Source of the DNA: an uncultured Pseudomonadota bacterium
GTDB taxonomy: Bacteria; Pseudomonadota; Gammaproteobacteria; Burkholderiales; Usitatibacteraceae
DNA length: 30,505 nt
Direction of reading: 5' to 3'
NCBI GenBank assembly: GCA_937898635.1
Contig: CALEJW010000158.1
Span: 1-30,505 of the forward strand
The position numbers were made by a program, and so were the translations under genes. Shown piece by piece: positions 11,541 to 17,854 of this stretch (the first letter of the stretch is position 1; each line of letters starts with the position of its first letter). The notes under the pieces are model-generated. The model was not told the DNA's origin and ran no database searches. It worked only from the letters and a program-made list of their open reading frames with translations.

Positions 11541-12439
11541 GCAAGCGCTCGCCCGTCCAGTACATCCTCTTCTCCGTGGCGACCTCGGTCGTCACCATGG
11601 CCCTCAAGGCCGGCGCGTGGCTCCTCACGGGCTCCGTGGGCCTGCTCTCCGACGCGCTGGAATCGGGGGTCAACCTCGCGGCGGCGCTGGTCGCGCTGGT
11701 CGCGCTTTCCTACGCGCAGGCCGGCGAGGACGAGGACCACAACTTCGGCCACCAGAAGGCGGAGTATTTCTCGAGCGGGATCGAGGGCGCGCTCATCTTC
11801 GTGGCCGCGGCGGCGATCATCTGGAGCGCCGTGCCGCGCCTCATCGTTCCCCGGCCCCTCGAGCAGGTGGGGCTGGGCCTCGCCCTTTCGGTGCTGGCGG
11901 CGGGCGCGAACCTCCTGTGCGGCTGGTTCCTGCTCAAGGGCGCGCGCGAGCACCGCTCGATCACGCTGGAGGCGGACGCGCACCACCTCCTCACGGACGT
12001 GTGGACCACCGCCGGCGTCATCGTGGGCGTGGCGGTCGTGCACTTCTCCGGCTGGCTCGTCCTCGACCCGCTGATCGCCATCGCCGTGGCGCTGCACATC
12101 CTGTGGACGGGGGGCAAGCTCATCCACCGCTCCTTCCACGGGCTCATGGACCGCGCGATTCCCGAGGCCGAGCGCGAAGTCATCGTCGGCGTGCTGGAGC
12201 AGCTGAAGCCCCTGGGAGGGCACTTCCACCGCCTGAGGACGCGCGCGGCGGGTCCCAAGAGCTTCGTGGACGTGCACATCCTCGTCCCGGGCTCCATGAG
12301 CGTGCACGACGGCCACGACCTCGCGCACCGCCTCGAGCAGCAGATCGAGGCCGCGCTGCCCCACGTCGAGGTGCTCACCCACCTCGAGGCCATCGAGGAC
12401 CCGCGCAGCTGGGAAGAGTCCGGCGAGGCGCGTCCATGA
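11537..12439 (+). CDS. Cation diffusion facilitator (CDF) family metal exporter
   Basis: A 300-residue inner-membrane divalent-metal/proton antiporter, with a membrane domain (about residues 8-190) and a cytosolic C-terminal ferredoxin-like domain. The TM2 metal site reads LLSDALESGVNL (Asp39, Glu42, Ser43), where the E. coli YiiP sequence has DxxxD. TM5 has the standard HxxxD (His150, Asp154 in AHHLLTDVW). A short acidic/His loop, EDEDHNFGHQKAEYFSS, follows TM2, as in many CDFs. The C-domain contains FVDVHILVPGSMSVHDGHDL. The metal (Zn, Fe, Mn, Co) cannot be read off. It is coupled by 4-bp overlaps to both the LysR gene upstream and the kinase downstream; enolases need Mg or Mn, but a link is speculative. 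Confidence 0.9.
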   Translation: MSKRSPVQYILFSVATSVVTMALKAGAWLLTGSVGLLSDALESGVNLAAALVALVALSYAQAGEDEDHNFGHQKAEYFSSGIEGALIFVAAAAIIWSAVPRLIVPRPLEQVGLGLALSVLAAGANLLCGWFLLKGAREHRSITLEADAHHLLTDVWTTAGVIVGVAVVHFSGWLVLDPLIAIAVALHILWTGGKLIHRSFHGLMDRAIPEAEREVIVGVLEQLKPLGGHFHRLRTRAAGPKSFVDVHILVPGSMSVHDGHDLAHRLEQQIEAALPHVEVLTHLEAIEDPRSWEESGEARP

Positions 12440-13482
12440 CGGCGCCCGCGAACGCCGCGAAGGCGGATCCTCCCGCGGCCCTCGGCCCGGCGCAGGACCG
12501 CGGCCTCGCCGATTCCCTCGCACGGATGGGCCTCGCCGTCCCGGACGCGCGGTTCACGCCGCTGGAGGGCGGCGTCTCCTCGCTCATCGTGCGCGTCGAC
12601 GCCGCGGGGCGGACCTTCTGCCTCAAGGGGGCCCTCGCGAAGCTCAAGGTCGCCGCGGAATGGACCGCGCCCCTCGAGCGCAGCGGCGCCGAGGTCGCGT
12701 GGATGCGCCTCGCGGCGGGTGTCGTCCCCGGCATCGTCCCGGAGATCCTCGGCGAGGACCGCGAGGGACACGCCTTCGCGATGGCCTTCCTCGATCCCTC
12801 CTCCCATCCCGTCTGGAAGGCGCAGCTCCTCGCGGGCCACGCCGACCCGCGCACGGCGCAGGCGGTGGCCCGCGCCCTCGCGGCGATCCACCGCGCCACG
12901 GCGGGCGACGAGGCCTGCGCGCGGGCGTTCGCCAACGACGCGAACTTCTTCGCCCTGCGCCTCGATCCCTACTTCGGCGCGGCGGCCGCGGCGCACCCGG
13001 ACTGCGCGCCGGTCCTGCGCGAGCTCATCGCGGCGACGGCGGCCGCGCGGATCGCGCTCGTGCACGGCGACGTGAGCCCGAAGAACGTCCTCGTGGGGCC
13101 GTCGGGACCGGTGCTGCTGGACGCGGAATGCGCGTGGTACGGCGACCCGGCCTTCGACGCGGCCTTCCTCCTGAACCACCTGCTGCTCAAGTGCGCGTGG
13201 CGCCCGGCCTCGGCGGCGGGCTACCTCGCGTGCTTCGACGCCTTCCGCGAGGCGTACTTCGCGGGCGCCGGCTGGGAACCCGCGGCGGCGCTGGAGGCGC
13301 GCACGGCACGGCTCCTCGCGGCGATGCTGCTCGCGCGCGTGGACGGCAAGTCGCCCGTCGAGTACCTCACCGACGAGGGCGCGCGCGAGCGCGTGCGCCG
13401 CTTCGCCCGCTCGCTGCTGCTCGGCGGCGGGGAGAGCCTCGCCGCGATCCGCGAACGCTGGGCCCGGGAGCACGCGGCGTGA
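12436..13482 (+). CDS. APH-family kinase (phosphotransferase, substrate unknown)
   Basis: A 348-residue protein-kinase-like phosphotransferase of the aminoglycoside/choline/methylthioribose kinase superfamily. The small lobe has FTPLEGGVSSLIVRV (nucleotide-loop region) and FCLKGALAKLKV with the ATP-binding Lys. The catalytic loop is LVHGDVSPKNVLV (His210, Asp212, Asn217). The metal-binding motif is VLLDAECAWYGDPAFD (Asp229). A helical C-terminal lobe follows. It is not a clear match to known antibiotic-resistance enzymes, and resistance should not be assumed. The ATG at 12436 overlaps the transporter stop, and its own stop overlaps the GTG of the enolase-like gene. Such tight coupling suggests that its product feeds, or is made by, that enzyme. 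Fold certain; substrate unknown. Confidence 0.88.
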   Translation: MTAPANAAKADPPAALGPAQDRGLADSLARMGLAVPDARFTPLEGGVSSLIVRVDAAGRTFCLKGALAKLKVAAEWTAPLERSGAEVAWMRLAAGVVPGIVPEILGEDREGHAFAMAFLDPSSHPVWKAQLLAGHADPRTAQAVARALAAIHRATAGDEACARAFANDANFFALRLDPYFGAAAAAHPDCAPVLRELIAATAAARIALVHGDVSPKNVLVGPSGPVLLDAECAWYGDPAFDAAFLLNHLLLKCAWRPASAAGYLACFDAFREAYFAGAGWEPAAALEARTARLLAAMLLARVDGKSPVEYLTDEGARERVRRFARSLLLGGGESLAAIRERWAREHAA

Positions 13483-14801
13483 GCGCGCCCACGAGGATCG
13501 CGGGCGTCGCGGGGCGGCGCGTGTGGGACTCGCGCGGCCGGCCGACGGTGGAGGTCGAGGTCGCGCTCGCCGGCGGCGCGCGGGGCCGCGGCATCGCGCC
13601 GGCGGGCGCCTCGCGGGGCCGGAACGAGGCGATCGAGGCGCGCGACGGGGGCGAGCGCCTCGGCGGCCTCGACGTGAGCGGCGCCGTGGCGAACGTGAAC
13701 GGGCCCATCGCCGCGGCGCTCGCCGGCCGCGACGGCGCCGACCAGGCGCTCGTGGACGAACTCCTCATCGCCATCGACGGCACGCCGCAGAAGTCCCGCC
13801 TCGGCGGCAACGCCCTCATCGCGACCTCGCTCGCGGTCCTCCAGGCGGCCGCGGCCGCGCGCGGCCTGCCGCTGTGGCGCCACCTGGCCGGGGACGGGCC
13901 GGTGAGCCTGCCGCTGCCGGAAGTGCAGGTCTTCGGCGGCGGCGCCCACGCCGGCCGGCGCGTGGACATCCAGGACTTCCTCGTGATGCCCGTCGGCGCG
14001 CAGAGCTTCGACGAGGCGCTCGTGATGGTCGCGGAGGTGTACCGCGCCGCGGGCGATCTCATGGAGGCCGCGGGGCGGCGCTGCGGCGTCGCCGACGAGG
14101 GCGGCTGGTGGCCGGATTTCGCGACCAACGAGGAGGCGCTCGGCATGCTGGCCCGGGCGATCGAGAAGGCGGGCTACCGCCACGGCGAGGTGGTGATGTC
14201 GCTCGACGTGGCGGCTTCCGAGTTCGGCGCGAACGGCCGCTACCGGCTCGGGCTCGAGGGGCGCGAGTACGGCACGGCGGAGTGGATCGAGGTGCTCCTG
14301 GGCTGGACGCGGCGCTACCCCATCGTCTCCGTGGAGGATCCCGTGGCCGAGGACGATCCGGAGGGCATGCGCGCGTTCACGGCCGCGGCGGGGGACCGGC
14401 TCCAGGTGATCGGCGACGACTTCCTCGTCACCAGCGCCCCGCGCATCGCGGCGGCCGCGGCGGCCGGCCAGTGCAACGCCGCGCTCATCAAGCCCAACCA
14501 GGCCGGCACGGTCACCGAGACCTTCCGCGCGCTCCTCGCCGCGCGCGAGGCGGGCTGGACGACGGTGGTCTCCGCCCGCTCCGGCGAGACGGAGGACGCG
14601 AGCATCGCCCACCTCGCCGTGGGCTGGAACGCCGGCATGCTGAAGGTGGGCTCGTTCGCGCGTTCCGAGCGCATGGCCAAGTGGAACGAGTGCCTGCGGA
14701 TCGAGTCCGCCCTCGGCGCCTCGGCGCGCTTCGCCGGGCGCGAGGCGCTCGGCGCCGGGCCGGCCGCGAGGCTGGAAAGCCGGGTCCCAAAGGGGCTATA
14801 G
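13479..14801 (+). CDS. Enolase-like protein with altered active site
   Basis: A 440-residue member of the enolase family proper, starting at GTG (13479) overlapping the kinase stop. Conserved against yeast enolase (yeast number in brackets): loop GAS (Ser39), His157 in GGGAHAG (159), Glu207 in DEGGW (211), metal ligands Asp243 (246), Glu286 (295) and the GDD at 313-314 (320). Lys338 in LIKPNQAGT (345), Arg367-Ser368 (374-375) and Lys389 (396) are also kept. Changed: Asp166 in VDIQDF replaces Glu168, and Ala366 in VVSARSGETED replaces His373. The MNxINGGAH segment reads EVQVFGGGAH, and GASTG is GASRG. The replaced residues contact the leaving hydroxyl region in enolase, while phosphate and metal binding look intact. 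It is therefore probably a paralogue acting on another phosphorylated acid or with different kinetics. It is unlikely to be the housekeeping eno, which usually sits beside pyrG/kdsA. Confidence 0.88.
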   Translation: MSAPTRIAGVAGRRVWDSRGRPTVEVEVALAGGARGRGIAPAGASRGRNEAIEARDGGERLGGLDVSGAVANVNGPIAAALAGRDGADQALVDELLIAIDGTPQKSRLGGNALIATSLAVLQAAAAARGLPLWRHLAGDGPVSLPLPEVQVFGGGAHAGRRVDIQDFLVMPVGAQSFDEALVMVAEVYRAAGDLMEAAGRRCGVADEGGWWPDFATNEEALGMLARAIEKAGYRHGEVVMSLDVAASEFGANGRYRLGLEGREYGTAEWIEVLLGWTRRYPIVSVEDPVAEDDPEGMRAFTAAAGDRLQVIGDDFLVTSAPRIAAAAAAGQCNAALIKPNQAGTVTETFRALLAAREAGWTTVVSARSGETEDASIAHLAVGWNAGMLKVGSFARSERMAKWNECLRIESALGASARFAGREALGAGPAARLESRVPKGL

Positions 14802-14802
14802 T
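14773..14802 (+). promoter_or_regulatory. Candidate promoter of the PilB-like gene
   Basis: TGGAAA (14773-14778) and TATAGT (14797-14802) are separated by 18 bp. The -10 overlaps the enolase-like TAG stop. Predicted initiation near 14809 would leave only a base or two before the ATG at 14811, so the mRNA could be leaderless. No Shine-Dalgarno sequence precedes that ATG. Confidence 0.4.
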
Positions 14803-14810
14803 CAGCGCCC

Positions 14811-16613
14811 ATGGCGACCGCCACGACCGCATCCCCCCAGGTGCCCGCTCCGGGCGTCGACCGCAAGCTCACCCTGAAGGAAGTCCTCGAGTGGCTGGTG
14901 CAGGACGGCCGCGTCGTGCGCGAGGACGCGGTGAAGCTCCTGCAGGACCACGCGCGGGCCCGCGCGGGCAAGCACCCGGTCACGATCATCGCGGAGGCGC
15001 GCCTTCGCTCCCCGGTGCCGCCCAACGGCCCGCTCAACGCCGAGATGCTCGCCGCGTGGCTCGGGGCGCGCTTCCAGATCCCCTTCTTCCACATCGACCC
15101 GCTCAAGATCGACCTGCGGGCGGTCACCGACGTGATGTCCTCCGAGTACGCGCAGCGCCGCGGCATCCTTCCCGTGGAGACGAGCGGCAAGGAGGTGACG
15201 ATCGCCACCTGCGAGCCCTTCATGCGCGCCTGGGAGACGGAGCTCGCCGAGATGCTGCGCCTCACGGTGAAGCGCGTGATCGCGAACCCCGCGGACATCG
15301 AGCGCTACCAGGGCGAGTTCTACAACCTCGCCAAGAGCGTGAAGCGCGCCGAGAAGGCGGGCGTGCAGACCACGGGCCTGTCGAACTTCGAGCAGCTCGT
15401 GGAGCTGGGCAAGGCCGGCCGCCAGCTCGACGCGAACGACCACCACATCGTCCACCTGGTGGACTGGCTGTGGCAGTACGCGTTCGACCAGCGCGCGAGC
15501 GACATCCACCTCGAGCCGCGCCGCGACGCGGGCGTGATCCGCTTCCGCATCGACGGCGTGCTGCACGAGGTCTACCAGATCCCCTACCCGGTGCTGGTCG
15601 CCATGACCGCGCGCATCAAGATCCTCGGGCGCATGGACGTGATGGAGAAGCGCCGCCCGCAGGACGGGCGCATCAAGACGAGGATGCCCGACGGCGAGGA
15701 GATCGAGCTGAGGCTCTCGACGCTGCCCACCGCCCACGGCGAGAAGGTGGTGATGCGCATCTTCGACCCGGAAGTGCTGATGCGCGACTTCGGCGACCTC
15801 GGCTTCACCAAGGAGGAGACCGAGACCTGGCGCCACCTCACCAGCCAGACGGGCGGGATCCTCCTGGTCACCGGCCCCACGGGCTCGGGCAAGACGACGA
15901 CGCTCTACACCACGCTCAAGCTCCTCGCCACGCCCGAGGTGAACGTCTGCACCATCGAGGACCCCATCGAGATGGTGGACCCGCGCCTGAACCAGATGCA
16001 GGTGAACGCGGACATCGACCTGAGCTTCTCCACCGGCGTGCGCGCGCTCATGCGCCAGGACCCGGACATCATCATGGTGGGCGAGATCCGCGACCTGGAG
16101 ACCGCCGACATGGCGGTGCAGGCCGCGCTCACGGGCCACCTCGTGCTCTCGACGCTGCACACGAACGACGCGCCGTCGGCCGTGACTCGTCTCCTCGACC
16201 TGGGCGCGCCCGCCTACCTCCTCAACGCCGCGCTCCTCGGCGTGATGGCGCAGCGCCTGGTGCGCACGCTCTGCCCCCACTGCAAGCAGAAGGTCTCCTT
16301 CCAGCGCGAGGACGACCACGCGACCTGGAACGCGATCTGCGCGCCCTTCAAGGCGCCGCCGCCCGCCGAGGTCTGGCGCCCCGTGGGTTGCCTCGAATGC
16401 CGCAACACCGGCTACCTCGGCCGCGTGGGCATCTACGAGATCCTCACGCTCACCGTGGACATCAAGCGCCTGCTCGTCGCGGAGCCGGACCTCGCGAAGC
16501 TCACCGACGCCGCCTACCGCTCCGGCATGCGCCCGCTGCGCCTCTCGGGCCTCATGAAGGTCGCCCAGGGCATCACGACCATCGAGGAAGTCCTCAAGGT
16601 CGCCCCCGTCTGA
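14811..16613 (+). CDS. GspE/PilB-type secretion ATPase (orphan)
   Basis: A 600-residue hexameric assembly ATPase of the type II secretion / type IV pilus family. The N-terminal part (about 1-190) contains a helical region and a MshEN/GspE-N-like module (WLGARFQIPFFHIDPLKIDL, YAQRRGILPVE). The core has SDIHLEPRRD and FRIDGVL (N-domain of the motor), Walker A GPTGSGKTTT at 355-364, and the Asp box TIEDPIEM. Walker B is DIIMVGEIRD (Glu425), and the His box is TGHLVLSTLHTND. The CM zinc motif CPHC...CLEC follows, then GRVGIYEIL. All motor motifs are intact. No pilin, secretin, platform or peptidase gene is nearby, so its machine must lie elsewhere in the genome or it serves a minimal system. It follows the enolase-like stop by 9 bp. 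Confidence 0.92.
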   Translation: MATATTASPQVPAPGVDRKLTLKEVLEWLVQDGRVVREDAVKLLQDHARARAGKHPVTIIAEARLRSPVPPNGPLNAEMLAAWLGARFQIPFFHIDPLKIDLRAVTDVMSSEYAQRRGILPVETSGKEVTIATCEPFMRAWETELAEMLRLTVKRVIANPADIERYQGEFYNLAKSVKRAEKAGVQTTGLSNFEQLVELGKAGRQLDANDHHIVHLVDWLWQYAFDQRASDIHLEPRRDAGVIRFRIDGVLHEVYQIPYPVLVAMTARIKILGRMDVMEKRRPQDGRIKTRMPDGEEIELRLSTLPTAHGEKVVMRIFDPEVLMRDFGDLGFTKEETETWRHLTSQTGGILLVTGPTGSGKTTTLYTTLKLLATPEVNVCTIEDPIEMVDPRLNQMQVNADIDLSFSTGVRALMRQDPDIIMVGEIRDLETADMAVQAALTGHLVLSTLHTNDAPSAVTRLLDLGAPAYLLNAALLGVMAQRLVRTLCPHCKQKVSFQREDDHATWNAICAPFKAPPPAEVWRPVGCLECRNTGYLGRVGIYEILTLTVDIKRLLVAEPDLAKLTDAAYRSGMRPLRLSGLMKVAQGITTIEEVLKVAPV

Positions 16614-16623
16614 GACCCTCGCC

Positions 16624-17304
16624 GTGAAGCAGAGCCTCTACGACCTGGTGGGCGTGCCGCCCGAAGCGCCGCGCGAGATGGTCGCGGCCGCCTGCCGCCG
16701 GCGCATCGCGCAGCTCGAGCGCGAGGCGACGGACGAGGCGAAGGCCGGCATCTACGCGGTGCGGGAGGCCTGGTCGATCCTCGGCGACGACAAGCTCCGC
16801 GCGGGCTACGACGCCTCGCTCGCCGCCGCGAAGGACGCGCCGGAGCCCGGGCGCCGCCCCGCGACGCAGGCGGAGCTCGCGAGCGCCAGTCTCGCCACCG
16901 AGCTCCTCAAGCCCCGCCACGTCCTCGCGGAGAACTGGGAGCGCTACCGCAAGCTCGTCTTCGTGATGCTCTTCGTGGGCTTCCTCGCGCTCTCGGCGGC
17001 GTGGAACGAGAGCCGGCGCAAGGCGATCGAAAAGCGCCTCGAGGACGCCAACTACGAAGCGGAGTACGGCAAGACCCGGGAGGAGGCGGCGAGGGAGGCG
17101 GCGCAGGCCGCGAAGGCCGCGACGCCCGAAAAGCCCGCGGAGCCCTTTTCCGCCGAGAAGTACGAGCAGGAGCTGAAGGCGCGCGAGGCGGCCATCCAGG
17201 ACCAGGTCGCGCGCGAGCAGACGGCGAAGGAAGACGAGTTCCGCGAGAAGCTGCAGCAGGAGAACGACCCGCGCGCCGCCCGGCGCCGCGCGCGCAACCG
17301 CTAG
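16624..17304 (+). CDS. J-domain-like membrane protein lacking HPD
   Basis: A 226-residue protein starting at GTG (16624). Residues 5-65 read like a J-domain: SLYDLVGVPPEAPREMVAAA (helix I and start of helix II), then YAVREAWSILGDDKLRAGYD (helices III-IV). The segment between, RRRIAQLEREATD, has no His-Pro-Asp, so stimulation of DnaK ATPase is not expected. A single transmembrane helix lies at about 110-127 (LVFVMLFVGFLALSAAW). A long charged, probably coiled-coil region (130-220, rich in Glu/Lys/Ala/Arg) follows, and the protein ends basic (ARRRARNR). It lies 10 bp behind the PilB-like gene and is probably co-transcribed, so it may be an adaptor for that ATPase. Its TAG stop overlaps the stop of the convergent gene. 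Confidence 0.8.
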   Translation: MKQSLYDLVGVPPEAPREMVAAACRRRIAQLEREATDEAKAGIYAVREAWSILGDDKLRAGYDASLAAAKDAPEPGRRPATQAELASASLATELLKPRHVLAENWERYRKLVFVMLFVGFLALSAAWNESRRKAIEKRLEDANYEAEYGKTREEAAREAAQAAKAATPEKPAEPFSAEKYEQELKAREAAIQDQVAREQTAKEDEFREKLQQENDPRAARRRARNR

Positions 17305-17825
17305 GGGCCGCGCTTCGCCGCTTCCACGGGCGGCTCGCCCAGGATCTCGCGCACCAGCGCCGACTCCCGCGCGTAGAAGCCCTCCGTGTGGAAGGTCTCG
17401 GCGAGCCCGTAGAGCTCGTAGTCGAAGTGGTGGCACATCTCGTGCACCAGCGTGCGCAGGAAGGTGCGGAACCTCACCACGTCGTCGCGGGCCGCGGTGC
17501 GCATCCACACGCTCGCCCGCGCGGGCCGGCCGTCCTCCTCCGGCTCGTAGAGCCCGTGCAGCTCGCCCCCGGCGTCGCTCGGCCGCCGCGCGAGGACGCG
17601 GGCGCGCACGGGCGGGGTGGCGAGCTGCGCGTTGAGGGCATCGACGAGCGCCTGGCAGGCCGCCTGGGCGGCGCGGGGATCGCCCGTGGCGAGCGCGGGC
17701 TCGACCGCCCTGGCGAGCGCCACCAGCGAATCGGGCCGGGGAAGCGCGACGCGCCGGATCGCGTCGCTCTTGCGGTAGATGCGCTGCCGCGCGGGCGAGA
17801 GCCGGTCGTAGTAGGCGAAGGGCAT
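17301..17825 (-). CDS. HExxH metallopeptidase-like protein
   Basis: A 174-residue protein on the minus strand. Near the C-terminus it has FLRTLVHEMCHHFDYELYG, a zincin HExxH (His128, Glu129, His132). A second His-containing helix, AETFHTEGFYARES, follows and could give the third ligand. The N-terminal two thirds are helical, with a LARRPSDAGGELHGLY strand region before the active-site helix. It has no signal peptide, so it is probably cytosolic. The pattern recalls SprT-like/gluzincin minimal proteases, but I cannot assign a family. It starts 29 bp from the divergent phosphatase gene and ends tail-to-tail with the J-like gene, the two stop codons sharing the palindrome CTAG at 17301-17304. 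Confidence 0.75.
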   Translation of the reverse strand: MPFAYYDRLSPARQRIYRKSDAIRRVALPRPDSLVALARAVEPALATGDPRAAQAACQALVDALNAQLATPPVRARVLARRPSDAGGELHGLYEPEEDGRPARASVWMRTAARDDVVRFRTFLRTLVHEMCHHFDYELYGLAETFHTEGFYARESALVREILGEPPVEAAKRGP

Positions 17826-17837
17826 GGCGGGGGGAAT

Positions 17838-17843
17838 TCTAAT
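17838..17843 (+). promoter_or_regulatory. Weak -10-like element before the phosphatase gene
   Basis: TCTAAT (one mismatch to TATAAT) lies in the 29-bp divergent gap, 11 bp before the ATG at 17855. No Shine-Dalgarno sequence and no good -35 are seen. If used, the leader would be only about 5 nt. Confidence 0.25.
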
Positions 17844-17854
17844 AGACTCCCGCC

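Noticed and set aside
12436..13482. Antibiotic-resistance aminoglycoside phosphotransferase
   Set aside because: Only the general APH fold motifs are present; context is metabolic, and no mobile element or resistance genes are near.
13479..14801. Calling this the housekeeping enolase (eno)
   Set aside because: Two active-site residues and the usual MNxINGGAH context are changed, and it lies beside a kinase and CDF transporter rather than pyrG/kdsA.
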